Below are positions 20,401 to 31,324 of a DNA stretch of 64,000 nucleotides, piece after piece. Each line of letters opens with the position of its first letter. Positions within the stretch are counted from its first letter, which is position 1. The stretch is taken from the NCBI RefSeq assembly GCF_905147365.1, contig NC_056428.1, forward strand, positions 20,366,001-20,430,000. Direction: 5' to 3'. The notes under the pieces are model-generated. The model did not search any database. It was not told the DNA's origin and worked only from the letters and a program-made list of their open reading frames with translations. A program made the position numbers and the translations under genes. This stretch comes from Aricia agestis. Taxonomy: Eukaryota > Arthropoda > Insecta > Lepidoptera > Lycaenidae.

Positions 20401-20784
20401 TATCGATTTTAATCATTTTTTCAGTGGCTATATATTTTATACCCGTGCGACGCCGGCTCGGGTCGTATTAAAATAAGACGCAATTTAGCGAAAATCCTTC
20501 ACTAGTTAATAGTAGTGCACTAAAAAGTATTTTAAATCCTATTTATAGACCTCAAACCGAAGGGAACATAATGGCCGATAACGTATGCCGGCGCACGTCG
20601 GACGTGTCCTTAATCTAGGCTGTTGAAACCGTTTGGACCAACCAAAAAATATATAAAACCTTCGGTTGGTAACTAAAAGGGTTCTACTGTATAATACGGT
20701 ATGGTAACTGAGTATTTGAAAAGTGGAGTAAAGTTTGTTGATCTCGGTAATCTTTTCTTGTGTGAGTGTCCCAAAAGAATTATA

Positions 20785-21003
20785 TTATTATTATTAAGAG
20801 CCTACGCTGTCCCACTGCTGGGCAAAGGCCTCCTCCAAGTCCTTCCATTCATCCCGATCCATCGCCACCGTCGGCCAACCTGGCTTGTATACAGTGTCAA
20901 GTTCATCGCGCCATCTTTTGCGAGGTCGACCGTGGCGGCGTCGTCCATCATCAGGTACCCAGTCTGTGGCCAACAGAATACCTGATGATAAAATATGATT
21001 CAA
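20785..21003 (-). pseudogene. LINE 3' fragment, C-terminus of an RT-type protein
   Basis: The minus-strand ORF of 69 codons reads ..DDGRRRHGRPRKRWRDELD.. and ends EEAFAQQWDSVGS just before a stop and a TAA-repeat tail (about 20785-20795). The pattern RGRPxxRW-D, then W, then DR/DEW and EAFxQQW is the conserved C-terminal end of reverse-transcriptase proteins of RTE- or jockey-like LINEs. Only this end is present, so it is a 5'-truncated insertion with no activity. The clade cannot be fixed from 69 residues. The plus-strand ORFs over the same bases are shadows. Confidence 0.75.
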
Positions 21004-21088
21004 TAATAATAGAGTAAGACATTAAAAAGCAACTAATTTTTAAGCAGAGAACGAGCTAACAATGATGAATTGCAGCTAAGGAGACTCT

Positions 21089-21149
21089 CGATCATGTCAG
21101 TTTTTAAGCAAAATATAGTCGATCATGTCAGTTTTTAAGCAAAATATAG
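21089..21149 (+). repeat. Tandem duplication of a 31-bp unit
   Basis: ATCATGTCAGTTTTTAAGCA followed by AAATATAG occurs twice back to back with no mismatch. Confidence 0.85.
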
Positions 21150-21241
21150 GATCGATATCGGACCACCCATTTGTATACTACGATACCGTACACACATACT
21201 CACACTTTATAACACCACTTTTTTCTTCCGGGGTTGAAAAA

Positions 21242-21498
21242 TCGGCCAAGTGCGAGTCGGACCCCCCACCCCTTAAATATTAACTTTATTTTGTTTCTAG
21301 TATTTGTTGTTATAGCGGCAACAGAAATATACAATCTGTGCAAATTTCAGAAATCTAGCTATAGCGGTTCTTGAAATACAACCTGGAGGCAGACGGACAG
21401 ACGGACAGACGGATAGACAGAGTAAGGGACAGACAGACGGACAGACATCGAAGTCTCAGGTATAGGTTCCCGTTTTTACCCTTTGGATGCGGAACCCT
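21242..21498 (+). repeat. Family A repeat, internally deleted
   Basis: The head CGGCCAAGTGCGAGTCGGAC runs directly into CCCCTTAAATATTAA, skipping the GGGTTCCGTACC..AGAGCAAAA section. The tail is normal: GCGGCAACAGAAATATACAA, an expanded GACAGACGGACA array, TTTTTACCCTTTGG and GCGGAACCCT. Confidence 0.8.
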
Positions 21499-21514
21499 TA
21501 AATTAATTTACTTT

Positions 21515-21592
21515 GTAGCAGTGCTACGACGTAGCCGACCATCTACGATATCGTAGCACATCTACGATAATATAGCTACGAGGCTACGAAAT
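21515..21592. repeat. Small inverted-repeat cluster (CTACGA)
   Basis: GTGCTACGACGTAGCC, CATCTACGATATCGTAGCAC and GCTACGAGGCTACG alternate, with internal palindromes such as CTACGATATCGTAG. Probably MITE debris. Confidence 0.45.
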
Positions 21593-22380
21593 TTTGAAGA
21601 ATGCTTGGTATTAGTTTATTATTTCAAGCACGAATGCATTCTTCAAACAAGCTGTTGCTGATAACAACTAAGCCTAAAACAGCGAAATAAGCATATTTTG
21701 AGCAATGCTTTTACACACGTAATCGTAAGCAGGAACTGCTCGGTTAAAGCATGATTTCGTGCTTGAAATAATGTACCTTTGCATACATGTGTAACTGTAC
21801 CTTTATATTTGGAGATCGCGCTAGTCATCCAACAGAGTAATACAACAGTAGATAAAAATATCTTCACCTAAAGTGTCATTTTAATGGATGCAGGTTCTTG
21901 CATATATTTTCATCCTACAGTATAGATGGAAAAAGAGAGATATTACTACGCCGTCTTCTCTTCTCATTCACCGTCTATTCACCCTTTGTGTAAAGACTTA
22001 TTTTTACCCATCCCCAAAAGGTCACAAGACCGTCTCTGCTGGAGAATTTTTCATTTCAAAATTTTAGTTACGCACATACTGATCCATCTTGGTAAAACCT
22101 TAAAAGTTAGTTACGATTTGTTAGTCGTCAATTGTGCGACTATCACGGCACTATCGCGGCGGCACTTACAATGACTAACGACTGAATTATACCGGCCGTT
22201 ACGGGCCCAAATTTTAAACCGACCGATTACAGTATTCCTTTTAATTCCTAAAGTTAAGAGAGGTTTAATATTTTAGTGAGTCGTTTGACAGTGGTTTGAC
22301 GGGTTTGAATTTTTAAAATAACTGCTCTTACAATATTAATCATGGGGGTAAAAACAGAGCTTCACATCAATTGTTCTCTT

Positions 22381-22432
22381 TGGCTCAGTGGTTTGATGCT
22401 TAAGGTGAAGGGCGTGGGTTCCCGCCGAGTGA
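22381..22432 (+). repeat. tRNA-like SINE head remnant
   Basis: TGGCTCAGTGG (22381-22391) is a perfect box A. GGGTTCCCGCC (22416-22426) is a poor box B. The spacing is tRNA-like, but the flanking DNA does not fold as an acceptor stem, so I read it as a remnant of a tRNA-derived SINE and not a tRNA gene. Confidence 0.4.
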
Positions 22433-22761
22433 AATAAAATTCAAAATGAAAGTTAAACAAATAGCAAATTAGCTATTAATTTCATGGTAAATTACCAGTA
22501 ATTTCAACAAAATGAACGATTCCCGTACTTTCTATTTTTTGGATTTATTACACTAGCTAACGGATTTATATTGAATAAATTTAGCACATAATGAGCAAAC
22601 TATAGACTTCTTCTTATATTCGAAAAATATATGGTTCACGCGGTTTCCAAGAGTAAAACCTGTAAAGAAATAGTGTAATTTTGTAGCAGTAAGCTGTTGG
22701 TGTATCAATTCAAATAAATACATAAATAAAACCCCGGACAATGGATATCATGACAAGCTTA

Positions 22762-22908
22762 CGGCCGTTCCCAATATTTGATCTATCTCTGGTTTTGCCT
22801 TACTAGAGATAGGAATAGCTCACAATTGACATAAAATATATGTCTCTAATGCTATTCCTATCTCTAGTAGGGCAAAACCAGAGATAGATCAAATATTGGG
22901 AACGGCCG
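22762..22908. mobile_element. TA-flanked MITE with about 40-bp inverted ends
   Basis: The ends begin CGGCCGTTCCCAATATTTGA and extend through TCTATCTCTGGTTTTGCC on both arms, with TA on both sides. A second inner inverted pair (TAGAGATAGGAATAG / CTATTCCTATCTCTA) extends the foldback. 147 bp. Confidence 0.85.
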
Positions 22909-22923
22909 TAAAGAGCAGCCCCC

Positions 22924-23044
22924 CTAGACAAGTGGCAATGTATGCGATTTGACATAAGTCATCGCTTCGCTAGCGAATACTAATGTCAAATCCATACATT
23001 TTGTAGCGTTAGCGCTAGCGTTAGCGTTTTGCCACTTTTCTACA
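22924..23044. mobile_element. MITE with TAGACAAGTGGCAA ends
   Basis: The left end CTAGACAAGTGGCAATGTATG and ATTTGACAT are answered on the right by ATGTCAAATCCATACATT and TTTTGCCACTTTTCTACAG. The centre contains repeated GCGTTAGCGCTAGC words. Ends imperfect; target duplication unclear. Confidence 0.6.
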
Positions 23045-23337
23045 GGCACAGGTAAATGTACCGTTTCTACGGGTTTTTCTACAACACTATGGGCAATTAT
23101 AATTAAGTCAGCGCTATAAACGGCACAGCAATCAAAGAACAGAATAAAATATTTAATTGAGGTCTTAAATTAGTTTTAAGTTGGGGTTAGAATCAATTTA
23201 TTGTCCAATTTCAGTGAAAACTACGCCCAGGCCGTAATAAGTTGTGTAAAGTGTTTTAATGAATCAATATTTTACCTAGTCCAATTTGGATCCGTACTAA
23301 TATTGTATGCAAAGTTTGTCTGTCTTGTAACGCTTAA

Positions 23338-23765
23338 GAGGGCGACTAACCCCAAAAATCAAACATCGTCCTTATCTCTTCACACTCACGCCCGTCTTTC
23401 ATATGCCAGGTGAAAAAGAACGATGCGGATTCATCGCCACTTAGTTTTTTCTCAATAACTCGATAAATATACATTTTAAAAATCCGCTAGGTCGATCACT
23501 CAATGATAGAATTGTATACAATGTATTAAAATATTAACTTAGTTCAATGCACGGTTATGGCAATAAATGAAAAATTCGTGAAAATTAGATGCATCTTTGT
23601 GATTTTTTTCTATCGAGAAAATTTTAAGATATATCGTGTTTTTGCTCAGATCGAATTCTTGGAAATATAATGTAGTATCTAATTTTAGAAAATGAAACAA
23701 TTTGGGGCTTATTTTCAAGTATAAAAATGAATTATAAAATCGACACTTTAGGGTTAGTCACCCCC
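23338..23765. mobile_element. TTAA-flanked MITE, GAGGGCGACTAAC family, copy 2
   Basis: The ends GAGGGCGACTAACCCC and GGGTTAGTCACCCCC are flanked by TTAA (23334-23337, 23766-23769). The body includes TTTCATATGCCAGGTGAAAA, CAATAACTCGATAAATATAC and TGAAAAATTCGTGAAAATTAG, collinear with the copy at 55585. Confidence 0.85.
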
Positions 23766-23807
23766 TTAAGCCGCTACATTGACTGATATAATTAAGTCTG
23801 GAGGTAT

Positions 23808-23870
23808 TTTTGAGTCCCGGGAAAGGACATAGTATATTTTTTGTCTTGAAAAAAATATTGTTTGCGCAAC
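23808..23870 (+). mobile_element. Helitron-like family D, internal fragment
   Basis: GAGTCCCGGGAAAGGACATAG and TTTTTTGTCTTGAAAAAAAT correspond to the central section of family D. The ends are absent. Confidence 0.45.
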
Positions 23871-23879
23871 TGATAGATT

Positions 23880-25400
23880 TAAAATAATAATACGCGACGC
23901 AAAAATGCGACATATTAGATTTTAATTAGCAAGTCTTCTGTGAGAAATCGCATCTGCGTCGCATTTTGTCTGATGTCATATTCTCATGACTCTAAAATCG
24001 CCTCGAACGTGTCTGACACACGGTGGTGCCTCAGACACGAATATAACAGCTGACGAATTCAAGGCTTGAGAATACATACAGGTGTCGGATTCTTGAATTT
24101 TAAATGTTGCTTCGATCGCAAACCATATCACCGCGAACATAGACAAGAATAACAATAATTATTCATTTTTTACATGCTGTTCGCATGAGTATTACGCCTG
24201 TTATGCGATTCAGGAGATTCACCTAGTAGACAGAACTGAATCGAAGCGATATTCGAGTCGTGAGAATAGGGTCCCTAACAAGATGGCGCTGTAACAAGGT
24301 AGCGTTGTCGATCACACGGCCTAATGATCCCCTGTCCTGGTTACGTGAAGAATAACCGAGGCCGCCGAAATTGTTTCAAGCTAGGGCTGTCTCATCAGAT
24401 ATTTTTTTCAATGATAATATTTAAATTTAAGACAGCTGTTTGACACGCCAAGGACCCCATTGATAGATATAGCTATGCCTGGTGACAGGTGGTAATTATA
24501 AATTTTATAGGAAAGTGTTGAAAAATTATTAATATTGATGGTTTGGGAAACAATATGATGATGTGAGGGTGATGCGAGTGAGTCTTAACTTCTTAAGTCT
24601 GCCCTCTAGACAAATGAAATCACAAACTGTTTTCATGCAATGCGTGAAATTATGCGTTTCACTTACTTATCTATATTATATTAACACGTGAGCCAAAAAC
24701 TTTGTATCCCTTTTGACGAAAAATGGGGTAACGTAGGTGAATGAAATTTTGCACAGTTATAGTTTATATGGTGAAGGAGTGCATCGAGCTAATATTATTT
24801 TGAAATTATGCTTTTATTATGCTAAGAAAAATGACAGATTTTTGATTGACAATGCCTATACATACGAATTATACTCTTTTATTTATGGTTGAAGTCTGTT
24901 CTGAAAAAAGTAATTTCCATTTTCAATTTGTCACAAGTAGGTGACAAATTGAAAATGGAAATTAGTTTTTTTTTATTGAATCTTAGATACTATTAGACAA
25001 TGCTTACACGGCCAGTCTGAGATCAGCTGAGTCCCAGAGATAAGAGTTGAAAAAAATATAATAAAGTCAATTTTTTTTTACAAAATATAGGTAGCAGTCC
25101 TAATGTCGTTGCAACTAACGTCGAATATCGACCATTGGGCGATCTCTAGTATTATAAAATACTCAAAGTAGTCTAAAATTTGATTATCTTGTACGATATC
25201 CTACGCCTACAATACACTTTTTCAAGAAGAAAAAGTTACCATATATATGTCTTGTACTATTATCTATTCTGTGCCTATGTGTCGATCCAAAGGTTATACT
25301 GCTATTTAAGCATACCAAATTCCGTATAATTACGTCAAAAAATAACAAATATACACATTTACTACCTTATAAATAGTTGTGACTTTATAATATATTTTTT
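23880..25400. other. Unassigned stretch with one perfect hairpin
   Basis: No gene. A 24-bp perfect hairpin lies at 24911-24964 (arm TAATTTCCATTTTCAATTTG plus TCAC, 6-nt loop AAGTAG). A phrase at 24693-24860 (GAAATTTTGCACAGTTATAG, GAGTGCATCGAGCTAATATT) looks like dispersed-repeat debris without ends. Confidence 0.5.
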
Positions 25401-25408
25401 TGTGTAAT

Positions 25409-25728
25409 AAGGGGGCAAACGAGCATACGAGTCACCTGATGGAAAGCAATTTCCGTCACCCATGGACACTCGCAGCATCAGAAGAGCTGCAGGTGCGTTG
25501 CCGGCCTTTTAAGAGGGAATAGGGTAATAGCGGAGGGTAGGGATGGGAAGGGAAAGGAAGGGAATAGGGAAGGGTAGGGAAGGAAATAGGGTAGGAGATT
25601 GGGCCTCCGGTAAACTCACTCACACGGCGAAACACAGCGCAAGCGCTGTTTTACGCCGGTTTTCTGTGAGAACGTGTTATGTCTCCGGTCGAGCCGGCCC
25701 ATTCGTGCCGAAGCATGGCTCTCCCACG
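25409..25728 (+). repeat. Family B repeat, copy 2
   Basis: Complete order from AAGGGGGCAAACGAGCATACG to GCATGGCTCTCCCACG, with an expanded GGGAAGGGTAGG-type purine minisatellite (about 25510-25600). An ORF through it reads similarly to one in the 62892 copy only because the repeats are similar. Confidence 0.85.
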
Positions 25729-25833
25729 TTACCAATATCTTACCCTTTTAAGTTGCTAGTTACCCCTTAGGGCCCTTAGTTACTATTCAAAAGGACAACC
25801 GAATTAGAGAACTGCCATATTATTTTAAAGATA

Positions 25834-26015
25834 ATATAATATGACGCCCACAACAACTCCGTTCCGTATATTTTTCTGGGACGAAAAGTATGTCCTTTCC
25901 CCGGACTCAACGTATCTCCGTACCAAATTCCAGAAAAATTGCTTGAGCGGTTTGGACGTGAAGAGGTAACAGACAGACAGATAGACACAATTTCGCATTT
26001 ATAATATTAGTATGG
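25834..26015 (-). mobile_element. Helitron-like family D, 3' end mutated
   Basis: On the minus strand it starts TCCATACTAATATTATAAATG at 26015. It runs through GTCTATCTGTCTGTCTGTTA, CACGTCCAAACCGCTCAAGC and GAGTCCGGGGAAAGGACATA to GGAGTTGTTGTGGGCGTCAT near 25834, where CTAG has become ATTA. Confidence 0.7.
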
Positions 26016-26361
26016 ATGGATATATTATATTATGTGTGTCATAAATAAGAACTTTAATGAAATTTCATTTTGAAATGAAACCCGTTCGCCCGTTTTAAAA
26101 TGAAGAAGTGGAGTAACATGTGATAAAAAAAAAGACCAGGAATTATAACGTATGTAGGATTGCTTTTGCGGCAGAATCTATCTACATAATTAGTTATCGG
26201 AATATATTTTACAACTTGGATTCATTCATATTTATCAGTAAAATATTTTTAACTTTCACATCAGAAATGTTTCATGTAAGATTAATGGAGAATTTGATAT
26301 GAATATACATACTCGTATAACATCATAAAACTATTTTCATAGTATTTTTATAAATTTACTA

Positions 26362-26644
26362 GAGGTCCCGCGCGGCTTCGCCCGCGTAAATTAGAAATTT
26401 TACAGAATCCGTAGGTACATTTTCCCATAAAAAATATTTCCCCCGTTTTTCCCACATTTTTCTGAGTTTCTTCTGTCGTATTAGTCTTAGAGTAATAATA
26501 TAATATAACCTTCTCGATAAATGATTAGTCTTAGGTACTCGATAAATGATCTATCTAACACTGAGATAAGTTTTTAAATCGGACCTGTAGTTTCTGAGAT
26601 TGACGCGTTCAAGCAAACATACTCTTCAGGTTTATAATATTAGG
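26362..26644 (-). mobile_element. Helitron-like family E, minus-strand copy
   Basis: The plus strand reads GTCCCGCGCGGCTTCGCCCG (the terminal hairpin) at the left. It continues with TTTTCCCACATTTTTCTGAG and CTCGATAAATGATCTATCTA and ends GTTTATAATATTAGGTAGATA. Internal deletions compared with 17406; CTAG lost. Confidence 0.65.
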
Positions 26645-26714
26645 TAGATATAGATTTTTTTTAATTATCGCTTGACAAACTCGAGTCTCGATCTAAAAGA
26701 CTATGAAATGGTAT

Positions 26715-27150
26715 AATATGGTAGTGATGATGATGATGATGATGATGAAGAATGTAATTTGCATAGTAGCATATGCTTTCTGTTCTTAAAACAACGCCGA
26801 AACTCCCAAACTTGTATCTATAAAGAATCAGGAATTCTCTCAGCACCTTCCGAACCACGGTATACCAGGTATATCTCGGTGCAAAATCTTACTTGTTGGT
26901 AGCATATGCTTAGAATACTTCTCACGAAACCGAAGTCACCATATGTTTCCCTATAAGTTTTGAGGAGTTCCCTCGATTACTTATGGATCCTTCATCAGAT
27001 CACCACTTTTCTGAATATAATACCAAATTGGGATGATACCCTATATACCAAAAGAAAAATTTTGAAAATCGGTTAACAAACGGCGGAGTAATCGTTGAAT
27101 ATAAGAAAACGAACATAACACCTCCCCCATTTTGAAAGTCGGTTAAAATT
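26715..27150. repeat. Family S repeat with GAT microsatellite, copy 1
   Basis: A GATGATGATGATGATGATGA run (about 26728-26750) is followed by ATAGTAGCATATGCTTTCTG, AACAACGCCGAAACTCCCAA and CACCTTCCGAACCACGGTAT. It ends with CCTCCCCCATTTTGAAAGTC and GGTTAAAA. The order is repeated at 60150-60440, again starting with a GAT run. The poly-His ORF here is the microsatellite in translation. Confidence 0.6.
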
Positions 27151-27179
27151 GTAGCCTATGTGTTATTTATTTAATATTT

Positions 27180-27500
27180 TAATCAGCACATGAATTGAAT
27201 AACAAAATTTTTTTCAAATTAATCGTAGCACCATCTGTCAGGACAAACTAAAATTGAAATAGAATAATATTGAATGCGATGATAGCGCCGTCCGCCGGAT
27301 CTAATGTAAAACATTCCAAAATCAACAACTCCTTATAAATTAATTGAAAAAACATTTTCCAGTAGACCAAACTGTAAATCTAAACCATTCTCAAATCTCC
27401 ACGAACACACACAAAAAATTTCATTAAAATTGGTCCAGTCGTTTAGGAGGAGTTCAGTCACATACACACGCACACAAGAAATATATATATTAAGATAAAC
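27180..27500 (-). repeat. Helitron-like or related dispersed repeat, fragment
   Basis: Contains ATTAAAATTGGTCCAGTCGT and TTAGGAGGAGTTCAGTCACA, then an ACACACGCACACAAGAAATATATATATT border. The phrase TCATTAAAATTGG..GGAGGAGTTC matches the layout near the 5' end of family C. The other end is not recognised. Confidence 0.4.
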
Positions 27501-27680
27501 TCTTTGATTATTATTATGTATTACACACATTCATTGATGTGTATATTTTAAAAAGATTAGTTACTTATTTTGTAAAATATTATAAGGCCACCAATATTTT
27601 AAATATTACTAATATAATTATATAAATATTATAATTAGTGAAAAGGCGTAATTTTTTTGGATAAAACTATAAGAGCCTAA

Positions 27681-27712
27681 GGGCCTGTTTCACCACTTTC
27701 TGATAAAGTTCC
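27681..27712 (+). repeat. GGGCCTGTTTCACCACTT MITE, one end
   Basis: GGGCCTGTTTCACCACTTTC followed by TGATAAAGTTCC matches the left end of the element at 39870. The rest is missing. Confidence 0.6.
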
Positions 27713-28435
27713 GAATTTTCGATCACATACCCTGACGAGAATTTGATCAATCATCCCAAAAATAGTACTAATCGCAAAAAATGCAAACCGTTATGGAAAT
27801 ATTTAAAAAACTTAGCGTCGCCAGCCCTGCCATTATAATATAATATATTATATACTCCTCACAATCAAGGTTGCCAGATGTCCGGTATTTAAGCGTACAG
27901 TCCGGTATTTTCGAGGCCAGTCCGGTAAAAAATAAAAGGTCATAGCGGACAGAACAATGTCTGGTATTTTCAGAAAAGTCTGTACTGCTGATACCTAGTT
28001 TTGAGTGATTTTCATTTTAGAAGAGCCTACCTTTATTTCGTCAAGTAAGGTGTAGCTTAATATAATAATCAAATATATTTTATAGTCTTGGCGACCACAA
28101 TTTTATGACCGCAATAATAATATTTAAAAAAAACTGTATTTTGCGACCTATCATACCCCCCCATTTGGGGTTGTCCGGTATTTTTTCGTGACTCACCTGG
28201 CAACCCTACTCACAATACGGTAAGTGATGCGAAGTCTCAATAACCCATATGAGCCCAATCAGCAGGTGTAAAGCCCGGAATTTGTTTCGTTGCTATTAAC
28301 TGTTTTCCTGTGTATTTGTAAATATTACGTTCATCATCATCATTATACGGTATGTAATTTTTTTTTTTCATAAAATTCATAAATTGTTTGGATAATGAAT
28401 ATAGACGTGAGTCTCACTTATATTTTATCTCTCTC

Positions 28436-28568
28436 AGGAGTGAGCACACTGAGACGGGCCGTGCCGGGGCTCAGCGTGCCGGGGCTCATCGCAAAAATCC
28501 GCCTCCATACAATTTGCATGGAAGCGGAAATCCGCCCCGGCACGGCCCGTCTCAGTGTGCTCACTCCT
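28436..28568. repeat. GC-rich foldback with perfect 35-bp arms
   Basis: The arms 28436-28470 and 28534-28568 (AGGAGTGAGCACACTGAGAC continuing GGGCCGTGCCGGGGC) are perfect complements. A 13-bp GTGCCGGGGCTCA word is repeated directly just inside the left arm. The unit ends about 60 bp before the start of a Helitron-like element. Confidence 0.85.
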
Positions 28569-28627
28569 TTAGGCGGCTTTCCGATCGTCCGTCCGATCCG
28601 TCGCCGGTCGCGGTCGAACGGCCAAAA

Positions 28628-28823
28628 TCCATACTAATATTTTAAATGCGAAAGTGTGTCTGACTGTCTTTCTGTCTGTTACCTTTTCACGCCTAAGCCG
28701 CTGAACAGTTTTTGGTGAAATTTTGTAAGGTAAGGTGATACTTTGAGTCCCGGGAAAGGGATCCTTTTTATTCCGGAAATATTTGCGGTCGGATCGAAGT
28801 TGCGGCCTGCGGGTGTCAACTAG
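28628..28823 (+). mobile_element. Helitron-like family D, full length
   Basis: It starts TCCATACTAATATTTTAAATG after A (28627) and ends GAAGTTGCGGCCTGCGGGTG then TCAACTAG, CTAG at 28820-28823 before T. GTGTGTCTGACTGTCTTTCT, CACGCCTAAGCCGCTGAAC and TTTGAGTCCCGGGAAAGGGA are in order. 196 bp, non-coding. Confidence 0.85.
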
Positions 28824-28871
28824 TTTTAATAATTAAATATCACTTTGTGAAGTAGGCTATAATATCTTAGA

Positions 28872-29198
28872 TACTTAATATTATAAAGCGAAAGAGTTCC
28901 TTTGTTTGTTTGAACGCTAATCTCAGGAACTACTGGTCCGATTTGAAAAATCCTTCAGTGTTAGATAGCCCATTTATCGAGGAAGGCTAATAAGGCTATA
29001 TTTTATCACGCGAAGACTAATTACTGCAGATAAAAATGGGGGAAATTATTTGATAGAGCTTATGACACGAACTACTGGAGCAATTTATATGTTATTTGGC
29101 ACAGATAAGAGTAGACCACGTGAAGGATCATGATTTTTGTGGACAAATTTATCTGTGAAATATCTAATTTACGCTGGCGAAGCGCGGTACGTCTAATA
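28872..29198 (+). mobile_element. Helitron-like family E, nearly complete
   Basis: It starts near GATACTTAATATTATAAAGCG and ends with ACGCTGGCGAAGCGCGGTACG then TCTAATA, where the family has GTCTAG. A block around 29010-29035 is deleted compared with 17406. Confidence 0.7.
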
Positions 29199-29424
29199 GG
29201 ATACATCCCACCAAAAACATAAATGTAAAAAAGGAGAGCCAAGTTCAATACAAACATTATGCTTGTCTAAAGACTTCGCCGTAAAAAAGAATGGAGATCT
29301 AAATGAGTGCCAATTTCTATGGAAAATCGAAATATGTATTTATAGGAACCAAATAACATTATGAGCAATTAATAATAAAGAATTTCTTTGCCTTATTGAA
29401 TATCTTTCGCATTAATAATACTAG

Positions 29425-29664
29425 CTAAAAGCCGAGCTTTGTGATGGCTCGCGTCGTTTTTCTGCGTGGTAATAATCTTTTAGGCAGTTTTTTTTAATAT
29501 TTTAATAGTAAGCAAACATTGACTGACCGATGATCACACATCTACATAAAAATGAAAATTAGTACGTTAAAGTACAAATCAATAGGCGTAGTTTTTCCGT
29601 ACAGTGTACCACAAAAGTGCTCAGGCTGTGGCATATACGAGGGCTCGCTTCGCTCGCCCTGATA
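29425..29664 (+). repeat. Family L repeat, copy 1
   Basis: It starts at TACTAGCTAAAAGCCGAGC and contains TTAAAGTACAAATCAATAGG, GTGTACCACAAAAGTGCTCAG and a terminal hairpin GGGCTCGCTTCGCTCGCCCT. A shorter, diverged copy is at 31185-31324. The hairpin end is Helitron-like but I see no CTAG after it. Confidence 0.5.
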
Positions 29665-31180
29665 AGTATGGATTCTGACAAAAAGCCAGACAGAATGTCT
29701 ATTGTCCGGTCACATTCAAATTTAAACCACAACAATTTTAGATTGTTTCCTTTTCTTTTACAGACATAATACCGCCCGTTATAGGCACATAACTATACAG
29801 ATTACGACAGTAAAAAACGATTGGTTGCGTTACGACTCCGAATGTTTTCGATCACAATAAACGCATATTCATGGTTATTTTGCCTCGGGGTTTGGCAAAG
29901 TAGCCTTCATGTTGCCGGTATAGAGGTTCTATTAGGGGTAAAATAAATTAAGCCGGGCTGTATATGAGTGTATTTCGACGGTTAAAAGGAAATAGGGTAT
30001 AAGCGCCAAAAAGTGAAATGTTCAGGAAAGTCGTTTAAAGTTTTGAGTTTAAGAAAAACTGACGTATCTCTGTTATTTATTGACGTATCGTGATAATTTA
30101 AACAGTTATAAAATTACCGCATATTATGTAAAGACGTGAGATATAAAAATATCAGATTTTGAAATTAGAAAAAAGAAAATGTACGATACGGTATGTTAAC
30201 TAACCTTTAGTAAAAGTACACTTAGATTTTAATAACTTAATAATTAATTAATCAAAATGTTCTTAATTAATTCATTAATATTTTAAACTTTAATAAATTA
30301 ATTAAAAAGTTTAGAACAATGAAATATAAGTTAGTAGTGAGAGATCAGGGCTATTGGTAATTAAGACTTTTCATTGGAGAGTTTCGTACAGAGTTTAGAG
30401 TGTAGATAAAAGAAAGGTAGAAAGACACCAATATTTTCAGCCGTTACAAGTCATCATAAGAATAAAACGTCTTTTAGTCTAAGTATACTTTTAGCCTTTT
30501 GTGTGGCTTTTCGACGAAGAAAACGCAAACAAAACACGGTTAACATAGGACCAATTTTTTTTTTACCGTAGAAGGTCCTGAGTTGTCATAAACGTCTGAA
30601 ATGACGGCTCCTTGCTCGGTCGAAATATCTTCTCACAAGCATATAATTACTCCCACAACGTATAGCAAAACTACTTTTGCCTGGTTGGATAGTATTATAA
30701 ATAGTGTAATAATGTCTAAATTAGTAGAATATAATAGAAATTGCAAACTTTTCTTACCTAAGTTTTACTTTGCATTTGGTTCGCCTTTACGTTCAAAACG
30801 ATTAATAAATTGGCATCTCTACTCGTTTTATTACTCTACGGTCGACTACAAATTGAATAGTTACTACTTTACTGTAGAAATAGTTGGTAATGGATTATCA
30901 CTTTGGCTTTGTGAAGAAACGGCGAAATAAGTTATCCAGACTTGACACTGTTACAAATATTTTAATAAAGGGACATTTTTAGTGGACGTTTTTAAACGAA
31001 TCTTAACTTCGACTTTAAAAAAAAAGAGGTTTTACGTTCGGCTGTAGATATATTTTTAAATGAAATGATATGTTCTATATATTATATGTTCTATATGTAT
31101 GTGTTGTTAATACTCGATCGGATCATCTAATACGATCTAACTGAAAATGAAGTTATAATAGTTACCAAACCTTGAATGAT
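29665..31180. other. Unassigned AT-rich stretch, one unexplained ORF
   Basis: No recurring repeat is seen. It includes TTAATTAATTAATC-rich sequence (30240-30310) and the 109-codon ORF at 30601-30930 listed separately. Confidence 0.5.
30601..30930 (+). other. Unsupported 109-codon ORF
   Basis: The ORF runs from ATG at 30601 to TAA at 30928-30930. It is the longest one here not explained by a repeat. The product begins MTAPCSVEISSHKHIITPTT and is rich in Ser, Tyr, Asn and Lys, as expected for random AT-rich DNA. I recognise no domain, signal peptide or membrane segment. There is no adjacent exon or homologous copy in the window. Most likely chance; kept because it is long for the local stop density. 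Confidence 0.12.
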
Positions 31181-31184
31181 CTAT

Positions 31185-31324
31185 GATAACACGTCCACAC
31201 ATAAATAAAAATTACTATGTTAAAGCACAAAACAATAGGCGTGATAGTTTTTCAGTAAAGTGTACCACAAAAGTCCTCAGGTTGTGGGATATCATAGGGC
31301 TCGGCTCGCTTCGCTCTGATAACG
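31185..31324 (+). repeat. Family L repeat, copy 2
   Basis: ATGTTAAAGCACAAAACAATAGG, GTGTACCACAAAAGTCCTCAG and the end GGGCTCGGCTCGCTTCGCTC parallel 29530-29664. Confidence 0.5.

Noticed and set aside
20701..21017. Two plus-strand ORFs of 83-94 codons
   Set aside because: Antisense shadows of the LINE C-terminal fragment on the minus strand.
22381..22432. tRNA gene
   Set aside because: Box B is poor and no acceptor stem pairing is visible; kept only as a SINE-like remnant.
25543..25770. Similar ORFs in two places (25543-25770 and 63031-63246)
   Set aside because: They lie in the purine minisatellite and body of family B, so the similarity is due to the repeat and not to protein selection.
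26661..26858. Poly-histidine ORF
   Set aside because: Translation of a GAT trinucleotide microsatellite in family S.
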